64,000 nt of DNA from Flavobacterium ginsengisoli (GCF_029625315.1 NZ_CP121110.1:3667001-3731000), one strand, 5' to 3'; shown: positions 16,895-26,491, counted from the first letter of the stretch. Numbers and translations are program-made. Notes: generated by a model not told the origin, from the sequence alone.

Positions 16895-17800
16895 CTACGA
16901 AACCCACTCACGAGGATTTGCCAATACATGGATCAATTTTTCTTCTTCGCTTCCAACTTCTGGATGATGATCGTAAACCCATTGAACATGCGGAGGCAAA
17001 CTCATTAAAATACTTTCGATTCTTCCATTGGTTTTTAAACCGAATAGCGTTCCTTTATCATGAACAAGATTGAATTCAACATAACGGCCACGACGGATTT
17101 CTTGCCAGGTTCTTTGCTCTGGAGTATAAGAAAGGTTTTTTCTTCTTTCTACAATTGGAACATAAGCTTCAAGGAAACTATTTCCCACTTCGGTTACAAA
17201 ATCGTACCAGTTTTCCATTGACATTTGCTCATTTGCTTTGCAATAATCAAAGAACAAACCGCCAAGTCCACGGGCTTCATTTCGGTGTGCGTTCCAGAAA
17301 TACGAATCACATTGTTTTTTATATTTAGGATAAAACTCTGGGTTGTGTTTATCGCAAGCTGTTTTACAAGTTTGATGAAAGTGAATTGCATCTTCTTCAA
17401 ACAAATAATAAGGCGTTAAATCTTGTCCGCCACCAAACCATTGTTCGATTACTTTTCCAGATTCATCATACATTTCGAAATATCGCCAATTAGCGTGTAC
17501 GGTAGGAACCATAGGGTTTTTTGGATGCAGTACTAAACTTAATCCGCAGGCAAAGAAATCTGCTTCGCCAACACCAAACATTTTCTGCATTGTTTCAGGA
17601 AGTTTTCCGTGAACGGCCGAAATGTTTACGCCACCTTTTTCGAAAACAGCTCCGTTTTCAATAACGCGAGTTCTTCCGCCACCACCTTCTGGACGTTTCC
17701 ATAAGTCTTCACGGAATTTTGTTGTTCCATCAACGGCTTCTAATCCAGCGCAAATCTGGTCTTGTAAGTTTTGTATGTATGCGTAAAATTTGTCTTTCAT
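16895..17800 (-). CDS. hemF: Oxygen-dependent coproporphyrinogen III oxidase
   Basis: The 301-aa product converts coproporphyrinogen III to protoporphyrinogen IX with O2. Family blocks are clear: GGGGRTRVI, VHANWRYFE, WFGGGQDLTPYY, EARGLGGLFFDY, and the C-terminal RRGRYVEFNLVHDKGTLFGL. Length is normal. Its ATG overlaps the stop of the upstream GNAT gene by 4 bp, so it is the last gene of the minus-strand hem operon. Being the O2-dependent type, it implies aerobic heme synthesis; an O2-independent HemN is not in this window. Confidence 0.96.
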   Translation of the reverse strand: MKDKFYAYIQNLQDQICAGLEAVDGTTKFREDLWKRPEGGGGRTRVIENGAVFEKGGVNISAVHGKLPETMQKMFGVGEADFFACGLSLVLHPKNPMVPTVHANWRYFEMYDESGKVIEQWFGGGQDLTPYYLFEEDAIHFHQTCKTACDKHNPEFYPKYKKQCDSYFWNAHRNEARGLGGLFFDYCKANEQMSMENWYDFVTEVGNSFLEAYVPIVERRKNLSYTPEQRTWQEIRRGRYVEFNLVHDKGTLFGLKTNGRIESILMSLPPHVQWVYDHHPEVGSEEEKLIHVLANPREWVS

Positions 17801-18723
17801 GATTTTATATATTCTGATTTAAGAAGTCCAAAATAAACGGTGTTTTGCAAAGTGCCGTCACCATTTCTAAATTCGTCCCTTAAAATTCCTTCTTGTTTAA
17901 AATTATGTTTTAGAGCGATTCGCTGACTTGCTAAATTTACTTCTGATGTACAAATGAAAACTTTATTCATTTTTAATTCATCAAAACAAAATTCAAGTGC
18001 TTCTGAAACCATTTTTGAAGTAATTCCTTTTCCTTGAAAATCCTCATCGATAAAATAACCTAATTCACATTTTGAAATACGATAATCGATAGTTTTTACA
18101 CATAAATAACCAATTAGATTATTTGTTTTGATGTCTCGGGCGAAGAAATAATATCCTTCGCTATTTCTTTCCTTGTTTTTATTAACTGAGATAAAATTTT
18201 CTGCTTTTTCTGGTGAGTCAGAATTAGCTAGTGTTACAGGAAATGTTTTTCCTATATGATCTTTATTCTTGTCGATTAGTTTGTAAAACTCCTCAGAAAG
18301 AACGTTCTCAATTCGATCTGTTTTCCAATCTATAAAACTCATATGCGGTTGTTTTTTTAAAGATGCGATTTTAGTATTTATTCCAAAAGAAAAAACCTTG
18401 CTTTCTTGCTGAATATATTGATAAACCGCTAATGCTTTTTCTGAAAAATTATAACTTTCGGTTTTAGAAAATTCAATTAAAATATCAGCAAATTGTTCTA
18501 ATTGATCCCAATCAAGATGAAGGCGCATTAATAATGTGATTAAATCCTCATTTGAGTAATCGACTAAAGTTTCAATGTTTAAAGCGAATTCTTTTAGTTG
18601 ATTTTCAATTTCTGTCTTTTGTAAATCATCCAACGGATAAGGCACAAAAATAAGAGTTCGTAACGTTTTGAGAACGTTATCAATTCTTATTTTTTCTTCG
18701 TCTCGTAAGCCTTTATTTAGCAT
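17797..18723 (-). CDS. GNAT acetyltransferase with an extra N-terminal domain
   Basis: The 308-aa product has a C-terminal GNAT domain (about residues 127-305) of the RimJ/RimL type, with ELGYFIDEDFQGKGITSKM as the acetyl-CoA binding block and SQRIALKHNFKQEG following. Residues 1-125 form a separate acidic, helical region (DEEKIRIDNVLKTLRTL at its start) that I do not recognise. It lies between a membrane protein gene and hemF, overlapping hemF by 4 bp. Its substrate is unknown; a link to heme enzymes is suggested only by position. Confidence 0.8.
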   Translation of the reverse strand: MLNKGLRDEEKIRIDNVLKTLRTLIFVPYPLDDLQKTEIENQLKEFALNIETLVDYSNEDLITLLMRLHLDWDQLEQFADILIEFSKTESYNFSEKALAVYQYIQQESKVFSFGINTKIASLKKQPHMSFIDWKTDRIENVLSEEFYKLIDKNKDHIGKTFPVTLANSDSPEKAENFISVNKNKERNSEGYYFFARDIKTNNLIGYLCVKTIDYRISKCELGYFIDEDFQGKGITSKMVSEALEFCFDELKMNKVFICTSEVNLASQRIALKHNFKQEGILRDEFRNGDGTLQNTVYFGLLKSEYIKS

Positions 18724-18726
18724 AAT

Positions 18727-19399
18727 TTAGAATTTATTCGATTTGACAGTTGTTCGGCTAAAAACTAGTTTTTCATTTTGAAAAGAATCTCTTTTACCAA
18801 AGTTTTTTAGTATTCGATAAACAAAATACAAAACAGGCAAAGCATAATAAATAAATCCCATACAGATAGGCACATAAGGCTTTTCTATAAATAACCCGCT
18901 TGATTTAACGGTTTGGAAATAATGTGATTTTTCTAAAAATTCCTGTGTTAATCCGAATGGAGGGACTATAGAATTTCCAATGCAAACTGCTAGGATTAGG
19001 AAAAAGTAGAAAACCGCTTTTTCTTGCAGATTTTCCCATTTGATACATTCTGACTTCTTGCGCTACATTTGAAAAGGCAAATCGCATTCTATTTAAAACC
19101 GTAAGTAGATAAATATATAGAATGTTAGTATTAACTACTGATTCATTAAAAGAGTAGGCAAATAATCCGTAGAGTGGGAAAAACACAAAAAGTGACCATT
19201 TTTTTGGCATAACCGCCATAAAAACTCCTGAATGAACCATTATAAACTCAAAAGCCATCAAAACCGCTAAGTCATTTATAAGACTTACTGGGTGCAATTC
19301 TGGATGCGTCCAAACCATCAAAAACACATAAGCGTAGTACGCCTGAAATCCGTATTCGATAAATGAAAACGGTGAGTTTCTGTTGAGGTTTGTTAGCAT
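18727..19399 (-). CDS. Multi-pass membrane protein of the hem operon, frameshifted near 19060
   Basis: The first frame codes about 113 residues with three or four hydrophobic helices (MLTNLNRNSPFSFIEYG at the start). It shifts at about 19058-19063, after NVA. The reading then continues in another frame as KWENLQEKAVFYFFLILA and on to a last helix and a charged tail ending SNKF. Removing one base gives 223 aa with five or six helices. The stop is 3 bp before the GNAT start, so it is in the hem operon. The family is unknown to me. The in-frame hydrophobic segment after the shift argues that the break is an error. Confidence 0.7.
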
Positions 19400-19417
19400 A
19401 TTTTTGAGTTTAAAGCT

Positions 19418-19475
19418 TTCAGTCGCAGTTTCCAGCCTCAGAATAAAACTGAATACTGCGACCGCGACTGAAAAC
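19418..19475. repeat. Imperfect palindrome between hemE and the membrane protein gene
   Basis: TTTCAGTCGCAGT on the left pairs imperfectly with ACTGCGACCGCGACTGAAA on the right. It is one of three unrelated palindromes in the gaps of the hem operon. Confidence 0.6.
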
Positions 19476-19481
19476 TAAGTA

Positions 19482-20508
19482 CTAATTCCCGTATTCTTTC
19501 ACCGCGTCAATAAACGCTTTTGCGTGATCTACAGGGATATTTGGTAAAATTCCGTGACCTAAATTTACGATATATTTGTCTTTTCCGAACTCGTCGATCA
19601 TTTCGTGAACCATTTTCTTGATAGTCGGAATCGGAGAAAGTAATCTTGACGGATCAAAATTTCCTTGTAAAGTAATGTTTCCACCAGATAAGTAACGAGC
19701 ATTTCTAGCCGAACAAGTCCAGTCAACTCCTAATGCAGAAGCTTTACTTTTACCCATTTCGCCAAGAGCAAACCAGCATCCTTTTCCGAAAACAATAACC
19801 GGAGTAATTTCAGCTAAAGCATCAACAATTTGGTTGATGTATTTCCAAGAAAATTCCTGATAATCAACAGGAGAAAGCATTCCTCCCCAAGAATCAAAAA
19901 TCTGAACGGCGTTTACTCCCGATTTTACTTTTTCTTTTAAGTATAGAATTGTTGTATCTGTGATTTTTTGCAATAAAGTATGCGCTGCAACCAGGTTTGA
20001 AAAGCAAAATCCTTTTGCAGTATCAAAACTTTTAGAACCTTTTCCTTCCACAGCATAACAAAAAATTGTCCAAGGCGAACCAGCGAAACCAATTAACGGA
20101 ACTTCATCATTCAACATTTCTTTAGTCAATTTCACAGCGTCAAATACATAACCTAAAGTTTCATTTACATCTGGAACAATAACTTGATTTACTTGTTCCA
20201 TTGTACGAATTGGATTTGGAATAATCGGACCTAAATTATCTTTCAATTCAACATGAATTCCCATTGCGCGTGGTACTACTAGAATATCTGAGAATAAAAT
20301 CGCAAGCATCTGGAGCAATTCTACGAATTGGCTGAACTGTAATTTCAGTCGCTAATTCTGGAGTTTCGCAACGTGTAAAAAAATCATACTTGTCACGAAG
20401 TTCTCTAAACTCTGGTAAATATCTTCCTGCCTGACGCATCATCCATACTGGTGGGCGCTGAACTGTTTCTCCTTTTAATGCTTTTAAAAATAGGTCGTTT
20501 TTTAACAT
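19482..20508 (-). CDS. hemE: Uroporphyrinogen decarboxylase, frameshifted near 20304
   Basis: This enzyme removes four carboxyl groups from uroporphyrinogen III to give coproporphyrinogen III. Family blocks are [17 protein letters not shown] at the N-terminus, [25 protein letters not shown] and [14 protein letters not shown]. One inserted base at 20302-20307 (GCTTGC for GCTGC on the gene strand) breaks the frame in [12 protein letters not shown]. Corrected, the protein is 341 aa, normal for the family. As hemE is needed for heme, the break is probably a sequencing error. Confidence 0.93.
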
Positions 20509-20523
20509 CTCTTATTTGTTTTT

Positions 20524-20602
20524 CCTGCAAGGTTTTCAAAACCTTGTAGGTATTATTTGTTGATTTATATTTAAACCTACAAGGTTTTGAAAACCTTGCA
20601 GG
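20524..20602. repeat. Large perfect inverted repeat between hemD and hemE
   Basis: Two 28-bp arms (20524-20551 and 20575-20602) are perfect reverse complements, separated by 23 bp. Each arm is itself nearly palindromic around AAGGTTTTCAAAACCTT. It looks like a dispersed intergenic repeat, and in RNA would form a very stable hairpin inside the hem operon transcript. Confidence 0.85.
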
Positions 20603-20614
20603 AAGTCGTAAACA

Positions 20615-21280
20615 TTATTTGTATTCGTGAATTACATCTTCGATCACGTCGTCAATTGTTGGTTGATCTGCGATGATGATATTCTTTGTTATTTTTGATA
20701 AAGCTTCTGCGGTGGTATCTCCAATGCAGAAACAGATTTGTTTATTTATGGTATTGTGTTTCAGATAACTTTTAACTCCAGACGGACTAAAAAACAAAAT
20801 CGCTTCGGGATTTGCTTTTATTTTCTGAGGTTGCAGTGTAGTTTCGTAAACCTGAATTTCGTTGAATTTAATACCGTTTTCTTTTAAAGCGTCTGGTAAA
20901 GTGTCTCTTCTTAAATTACCACTGAAAAAAGTATAGCTTTCATTGCCATAAATCAAAGTGATAATTTCGGCCAAATCTGATGCATAACCGGTGTAGGCAA
21001 TAACATTAAAACCGTTTTCTTCTAAAAGATTTTTGGTTTTAAGTCCAACGCAGTACACATTTTTCTTTTTTAGTTCTTCTGATTTTGGATCTGATAAAAC
21101 ACTATGAACAGCATTTTGACTTGTAAAAATTAGACTTTCGTTGAGGTCTTTTAATTCGAAAGGTTTGTTTTCTGTTTTAATAAAATCGGCTTCAAGTAAT
21201 TCAACGCCATATTTCATTAGTTCTTGCTTATGAAAAGGAGATAATATTTTAGTAGATAGTATTTGAACTGATTTTGCCAT
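20615..21280 (-). CDS. hemD: Uroporphyrinogen-III synthase
   Basis: The 221-aa product closes hydroxymethylbilane to uroporphyrinogen III with inversion of ring D. HemD proteins are poorly conserved; the visible features are the FTSQNAVHSV block, the YCVGLKTKNLLEENGF segment, FFSGNLRRDTLP and the LFFSPSGVKSY motif. Its start overlaps the hemC stop by one base, which supports the assignment and indicates translational coupling. Confidence 0.93.
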   Translation of the reverse strand: MAKSVQILSTKILSPFHKQELMKYGVELLEADFIKTENKPFELKDLNESLIFTSQNAVHSVLSDPKSEELKKKNVYCVGLKTKNLLEENGFNVIAYTGYASDLAEIITLIYGNESYTFFSGNLRRDTLPDALKENGIKFNEIQVYETTLQPQKIKANPEAILFFSPSGVKSYLKHNTINKQICFCIGDTTAEALSKITKNIIIADQPTIDDVIEDVIHEYK

Positions 21281-22203
21281 TATTTCTTCAGAGATTCTTT
21301 GATTTTCTGCATTAACTCCGTTCCTCCATTATTCAAAATCTCTTGCGCAGAGTTAAAACCTAGTTTTTTCCATTCTGAAATGTCAACCGTTTTGTCAATT
21401 TCCAATTTTTGTTTTCCATCAATAGAAAGCAAAACGCCTTGAAAATGCAAAGTGTCTTCATCTTCATTGTATGTAACCAAAGCTCCAATTGGCGCTGTAC
21501 ATCCGCCTTCAAGAGTTCTTAAAAACTGACGTTCAATATGCGTACAGATTTCAGTTTCAATATCATTTAATTGAGAAAGCGCATCCAAAGTATAGTTGTC
21601 ATTTTCCATTGCCACAACAAGCATTGCTCCTTGTGCCGGCGCGGGAATCATCCAATCTAAATTGATAAAATTTTCTGGTTTTAAGTTGATTCGCTCTAAA
21701 CCTGCAGCGGCAAAAACAGCTCCGTCCCAATCATTGTCTTGAAGTTTTTGCATACGTGTATTTACGTTTCCGCGTAAATCAACTACTGTATGATTTGGGT
21801 ATTTGTTGAACCATTGTGCCTGACGACGTAAACTTCCGGTCGCTATGGTACTTGGATTTATAAAATCAGGATTTCCTTTATGTACTAGAATATCCAAAAC
21901 ATTGGCTCTTGGTAAAACTGCACCTTGAACGATACCTTTTGGCAAAGCCGTTGGAACATCTTTCATAGAATGCACTGCAATATCAATATCGCCATTGATC
22001 ATGGCAATGTCTAGCGTTTTGGTAAAAATTCCGGTAATTCCTAACTCATAAAGAGGTTTGTCCAGAATAATATCACCTTGAGATTTAACAGCCACAATTG
22101 AAGTTTTATAACCTAAATCGTTTAGCTTTTTCTCGACAGTATGTGCTTGCCAAAGTGCTAATTCGCTATCGCGCGTTCCTATTCTGATTGTTTTTTCAGC
22201 CAT
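21280..22203 (-). CDS. hemC: Hydroxymethylbilane synthase (porphobilinogen deaminase)
   Basis: The 307-aa product joins four porphobilinogen units into hydroxymethylbilane using a dipyrromethane cofactor. The cofactor cysteine lies in LEGGCTAPIG. IGTRDSELALWQ, HSMKDVPTALP, GSLRRQAQ and DLRGNVNTRM are family blocks. Length is normal. It follows hemA after a 100-bp gap that holds a palindromic repeat, and overlaps hemD by one base. Confidence 0.97.
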   Translation of the reverse strand: MAEKTIRIGTRDSELALWQAHTVEKKLNDLGYKTSIVAVKSQGDIILDKPLYELGITGIFTKTLDIAMINGDIDIAVHSMKDVPTALPKGIVQGAVLPRANVLDILVHKGNPDFINPSTIATGSLRRQAQWFNKYPNHTVVDLRGNVNTRMQKLQDNDWDGAVFAAAGLERINLKPENFINLDWMIPAPAQGAMLVVAMENDNYTLDALSQLNDIETEICTHIERQFLRTLEGGCTAPIGALVTYNEDEDTLHFQGVLLSIDGKQKLEIDKTVDISEWKKLGFNSAQEILNNGGTELMQKIKESLKK

Positions 22204-22216
22204 GTTTTATTTTTTG

Positions 22217-22296
22217 AACCATATAAGTTATATAAGTAATTTAAGCAGTTTGGATAAAACACAGTTTTTAAATGAACTTATATAACTTATATGGTT
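22217..22296. repeat. Inverted repeat between hemA and hemC
   Basis: Arms of 21 bp at 22217-22237 and 22276-22296 are perfect reverse complements, with the core CCATATAAGTTATATAAG. The same element, slightly diverged, lies at 34571-34640, so it is a dispersed repeat. Confidence 0.85.
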
Positions 22297-22306
22297 TAAA
22301 TTTTAT

Positions 22307-23557
22307 TTAAGATGCTTTTATTTTGAAGACTTTCTCGATCCATTCGATGCTTTCATCGACCATGGTATCGTCGTCTTTTAAATGATTGGCAAAATGTGTA
22401 GTGATTTTTTGAATGATTCGGTTACTGATGATTTCAGCTTGCTCTTCATTAAAGTCGGCGATTTTTTTACTTTGAAAATCTAGTTCCGAAGCTTTAATAG
22501 CGTTTAGTTTCTCTTTTAAAGCATTAATTGTAGGAGCAAATTTTCTGCCTTTCATCCAAGTAACAAATTCTTCTTTGATTTCTTCGATGATTGCTTCAGT
22601 CGCTGGAATGTGTAATTTTCTGTTTTCTAGAGTTTCATCTGTCAATTGAGACAAATAATCCATGTGAATTAAAGTTACACCTTCTAATTCCTCAACGTTT
22701 TCATGAACGTTTTTCGGAATCGATAAATCCAAAATCAACAAAGGTTTTTTAAGATTTAAAATGGCTTTGTCAACTGTTGGGTTTTGCGCTCCTGTTGCAA
22801 CAACTACAACATCGGCTTTTTGAAGTTCTAAATGCAATTCAGAATAATCTTTAACAATCAAATTTAATTTTCCTGCTAATTTCTCTGCTTTATCTTTAGT
22901 ACGGTTTATTAAAGTGATGTGCTCGTTTTTAGTATGCTTTACTAAATTCTCGCATGTATTTCTTCCGATTTTTCCAGTTCCAAAAAGTAAAATATTTTTG
23001 TTGCTGATATCTTCAACATTTTTAAGAATGTATTGTACCGATGCAAAAGAAACCGAAGTAGCGCCAGAGCTAATTTCCGTTTCGTTTTTAATTCTTTTAC
23101 TCGCTTGAATAACGGCATTTACTAGTCTTTCCATAAAAGCATTCGCTAAACCTAAAGATTTTGAATGAATGAAACTAGTTTTAATTTGAGATATAATTTC
23201 GAAATCGCCTAAGATTTGACTATCTAAACCAGTTCCTACACGAAATAAATGATTTATTGCTTCTTGATTTTTGTAAACGAAACCAACTTTTTGAAAAGCA
23301 TCAACAGAACCGTTGCTGTTGTCGCAGATAAGTTTTATTAATTGAAATGGATGTTCAGCAAAACCGTAGATTTCAGTTCTGTTGCAAGTTGAAGTAACTA
23401 GTAAACTTTCTATTCCATCGTTTTTAGCTTGTTCCAGCAGGCGAGTTTTCGCAACGGCGTCCAAACTAAATTGACCTCTAACCTCAGCATCAGCTTTTTT
23501 ATAACTCAGACCAACTGAGTAAAAATAAAGGTGTTTCGGTACGTTATTGTTTTCCAT
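22307..23557 (-). CDS. hemA: Glutamyl-tRNA reductase
   Basis: The product (416 aa from the ATG at 23557, MENNNVPKHLYFYSVG) reduces glutamyl-tRNA(Glu) to glutamate-1-semialdehyde, the first committed step of C5 heme synthesis. The catalytic cysteine is in LLVTSTCNRTEIY. GLDSQILGDFEI, the NADPH-binding LLFGTGKIGRN and the C-terminal dimerisation helices are visible. I chose the ATG at 23557 over a TTG nine codons upstream. It is the first gene of the minus-strand hem operon. The next enzyme, HemL, is not in the window. Confidence 0.95.
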   Translation of the reverse strand: MENNNVPKHLYFYSVGLSYKKADAEVRGQFSLDAVAKTRLLEQAKNDGIESLLVTSTCNRTEIYGFAEHPFQLIKLICDNSNGSVDAFQKVGFVYKNQEAINHLFRVGTGLDSQILGDFEIISQIKTSFIHSKSLGLANAFMERLVNAVIQASKRIKNETEISSGATSVSFASVQYILKNVEDISNKNILLFGTGKIGRNTCENLVKHTKNEHITLINRTKDKAEKLAGKLNLIVKDYSELHLELQKADVVVVATGAQNPTVDKAILNLKKPLLILDLSIPKNVHENVEELEGVTLIHMDYLSQLTDETLENRKLHIPATEAIIEEIKEEFVTWMKGRKFAPTINALKEKLNAIKASELDFQSKKIADFNEEQAEIISNRIIQKITTHFANHLKDDDTMVDESIEWIEKVFKIKAS

Positions 23558-23721
23558 AAATTCACTTTCATAAAAGTGCAACAAAATTATTACTATACCA
23601 TCGATAAAAATAACGCTAAAAGTACTTTTTATGTCGCTGTATGTTTTTTTGAACCTAAATAGGTGTTTTTGAGTAAAAAGGACTACTTTTGTAGCAAAAT
23701 CAACTCCTTTGAAGTGATTAG

Positions 23722-23738
23722 TTTAGAGTCGTTCTAAA
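23722..23738. promoter_or_regulatory. Palindromic site in the hemA / araC divergent region
   Basis: TTTAGA and TCTAAA are separated by five bases (GTCGT) within the 227-bp region between the two divergent genes. The half-sites equal those of the 32779-32796 palindrome before mntH, but the spacing differs by one. It could bind a metal regulator or be chance in AT-rich DNA. Confidence 0.4.
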
Positions 23739-23784
23739 TAACATTTTGAGTTTGTTTTGATTTTCGTTTCAAAAAAATATCGCT

Positions 23785-24661
23785 ATGAGTTCTCAAGAAG
23801 TTATAAAAATTGAAGACGACTTTACGCTGATCCGTTTTCAAAACGATGGTTCAGAACCTTTTTATGCACAGCACGAAATAATAGGTACTGGCCTGATACA
23901 GTTTCACTTCGGGATAAAAGGAAATGCAAAATTTTTATTCAATCAAGGCAATTATGCTTTAGAATTGAAAGAAGAAAAAATCGTTGCTTTTATACAATCC
24001 ACAGAAAGAATTGCCGCTAAATTTAGAGCTGGCTCCAAACTCGTGGGCAATTTCGGTAATTGTATCAATCAAGAAATTTCACGCCTTATTTTCTGCCGAA
24101 GCCGATTATATTACTTTTCTAAGTCCTGATAATAAGGATAAAAAGTATTATAACGAAGGAAATATTAGTCCTTCTATGGCGATTGTTTTAAGTCAGCTGT
24201 TTCATTATAACCTTCATCCGTCCATAAAAAACCTTTATTATAAAGGAAAAGGATACGAATTATTGAGTTTGTATTTCAACAGAACCGAAGATCCAAATGC
24301 AGAACAATGTCCATTTTTGATTGATGAAGATAACGTTTTGAAAATCAGAAAAGCTAAAGAAATTATTATCGCTAATATGGCCGAACCACCAGGACTGCAA
24401 GAACTAGCAGATGAAATTGGTTTAAATTTGAAAAAACTCAAAATGGGTTTCAAACAGATTTATGGCGATACGGTTTACGGTTTCTTGTTCGATTACAAAA
24501 TGGATTTCGCCAGAAAACTTTTAGACAGCGGTTCTTATAATGTAAATGAAGTTGGGCTGAAAATAGGTTATAGCACAGGAAGTCATTTTATCGCGGCATT
24601 CAAGAAAAAGTTTGCCACGACTCCAAAAAAATATTTGATGTCGATTAATGCGAATGTTTAA
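23785..24661 (+). CDS. AraC-family transcription regulator, frameshifted near 23975
   Basis: Corrected, this is a 291-aa regulator with an N-terminal cupin-like sensing part (GTGLIQFHFGIKGNAKFLF) and a C-terminal pair of HTH motifs (LQELADEIGLNLKKLKMGFK and NEVGLKIGYSTGSHFIAAFKKK) typical of AraC, nearest in style to PchR. An extra A in a run of six (about 23975-23980) breaks the frame after LKEEK; the true reading is KSLLLYNPQKELPLNLELAP. It sits between the hem operon and hemH, divergent from hemA, so control of heme genes is likely but inferred. Confidence 0.88.
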
Positions 24662-24882
24662 TTTTTTTTTCGCTACTAAATTAGCACGAATTAAAAAATC
24701 TGCAAGATCTGCGAGAATAAATTTCTCGAATTAGCTAAATCAATTTTGAATATTCAATAATAAAGAAAAAGTAATAATTATCATATTTCGAATAAAGTAC
24801 AGCGTTTACTTTTGCCGAAATTTTTAAAAACAAATAAAAAGCTTAAAGCCTAGCGCTTAAAGCCTAAAGCAAAAAACACATA

Positions 24883-25902
24883 ATGAAAGGCGCACTTTTA
24901 ATAAACTTAGGATCACCAGACAGTCCAACTCCAAAAGACGTAAAACCTTATTTAGATGAATTTTTAATGGATAAATACGTGATCGACGTTCCGTATTTAT
25001 TAAGAGCATTATTAGTTCGCGGTATTATTTTAAGAAAAAGACCAGAAGAATCGGCTCACGCGTACGCGAAAATCTGGTGGAAAGAAGGTTCGCCGTTAAT
25101 TGTTCTTTCTGAAAGAATGCACAAAAAAGTACAGCCTTTATCAAATGTTCCAGTTGCGCTTGCAATGCGTTACGGATCTATGACAATCGAAAAAGGTTTG
25201 CAGGAATTAAGCGATCAAGGTGTGACAGAAGTTTTACTTTTCCCGCTTTATCCGCAATATGCGATGGCTTCTACATTAACGATTTTGGTTTTGGCAGAAG
25301 AAATTCGCAAGAAGAAATTTCCTCACATGAAATTCTCAGATGTTCCTGCATTTTTCAATAAACCAGATTACATCAAAAACGTTGCTGATTCAATTAAAAA
25401 ACATCTGCGTGATTTCGATTACGATCAGTTAGTGTTTTCTTACCACGGAATTCCAGAGCGACATGTTCGTAAAACCGATAAAACAAAATCGCATAAAAAA
25501 TTCGTAACCAACGAAATGTGTTGCGAAGTTGGAACTCCAGAAGCTGAATTCTGCTATAGAACACATTGCTACGAAACTACTCGTTTGGTAGTTGAACAAT
25601 TGGGAATTCCAAAAGACAAATATTGCGTGACTTTCCAATCGAGATTGGCGGGCGACAAATGGCTTGAGCCATATACAGATGTTGAAATCGACAATATGCC
25701 TAAAAGAGGAATCAAGAAAATTGCGGTTGTAACTCCAGCTTTCGTTACGGATTGTTTAGAAACTTTAGAAGAAATCGCAATGCGCGCCAAAGAAGATTTT
25801 GAAGCAAATGGAGGAGAAGAGTTCCTTGCAATTCCTTGTTTGAATGATGATGATGAATGGTGTGAGACTGTTTCTAATTGGATTAATGATTGGGCAAAAT
25901 AG
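24883..25902 (+). CDS. hemH: Ferrochelatase
   Basis: The 339-aa product inserts Fe2+ into protoporphyrin IX, the last step to protoheme. LLINLGSPDSP at the N-terminus, the LFPLYPQYA block, SYHGIPERHV with the catalytic His, FQSRLAGDKWLEPYTD, and PAFVTDCLETLEEI are family signatures. Several Cys residues (MCCEVGTPEAEFCYRTHC) lie mid-protein. It is transcribed away from hemA, and the hemJ-like gene follows after 33 bp. Confidence 0.97.
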   Translation: MKGALLINLGSPDSPTPKDVKPYLDEFLMDKYVIDVPYLLRALLVRGIILRKRPEESAHAYAKIWWKEGSPLIVLSERMHKKVQPLSNVPVALAMRYGSMTIEKGLQELSDQGVTEVLLFPLYPQYAMASTLTILVLAEEIRKKKFPHMKFSDVPAFFNKPDYIKNVADSIKKHLRDFDYDQLVFSYHGIPERHVRKTDKTKSHKKFVTNEMCCEVGTPEAEFCYRTHCYETTRLVVEQLGIPKDKYCVTFQSRLAGDKWLEPYTDVEIDNMPKRGIKKIAVVTPAFVTDCLETLEEIAMRAKEDFEANGGEEFLAIPCLNDDDEWCETVSNWINDWAK

Positions 25903-25935
25903 AAAATAGAAGAAAGAGTAAAGAAAAAAGACTTT

Positions 25936-26490
25936 ATGATGGAGTACTATAATTACTTAAAATCACTGCATCTTATATTTGTGATCACTTGGTTTGCGGG
26001 TTTGTTTTATATTGTGCGTTTGTTTGTGTATCAAATTGAGGCAAATGAAAAACCTTCGCCAGAAAAAGAGATTTTGCAAGCGCAATACAAAATAATGGCC
26101 TACCGTTTGTGGTATATTATTACATGGCCATCGGCGGTTTTGGCAAGTATTTTTGCTTTTTGGATGCTGTTTTTTACAGATGCAGGAAGCGTTTGGATCA
26201 AAATGCCGTGGATGCACGTAAAATTATGTTTCGTTTTCCTTTTATATTTATATCACGGAAAATGTCATCAGATTTTTAAGCAATTACAAAGAGATGAGGT
26301 AAAATATTCCAATAATTTTATGCGTTTGTGGAATGAAGGCGCGACCATTATTCTATTTGCTGTTGTCTTTTTAGTAGTTTTAAAAAGTGCCATCAACTGG
26401 ATTTTCGGCGTAATCGGAATTATATTATTCTCGGTTTTAATTATGTTGGGATTCCGTTTTTATAAGCGCATTCGAGAAAAAAATAAATGA
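25936..26490 (+). CDS. hemJ: HemJ-type protoporphyrinogen IX oxidase (CopD/UPF0093 family)
   Basis: The 184-aa product is an integral membrane protein with about five helices. The N-terminal SLHLIFVITWFAGLFYIVRLF block, with a conserved His at the start of helix 1, and the PWMHVKLCFVFLLYLYH block match HemJ. HemJ oxidises protoporphyrinogen IX to protoporphyrin IX, between HemF and HemH. Position directly after hemH supports that role. The symbol rests on family plus context; members are often annotated only as CopD family. Confidence 0.85.
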   Translation: MMEYYNYLKSLHLIFVITWFAGLFYIVRLFVYQIEANEKPSPEKEILQAQYKIMAYRLWYIITWPSAVLASIFAFWMLFFTDAGSVWIKMPWMHVKLCFVFLLYLYHGKCHQIFKQLQRDEVKYSNNFMRLWNEGATIILFAVVFLVVLKSAINWIFGVIGIILFSVLIMLGFRFYKRIREKNK

Positions 26491-26491
26491 G

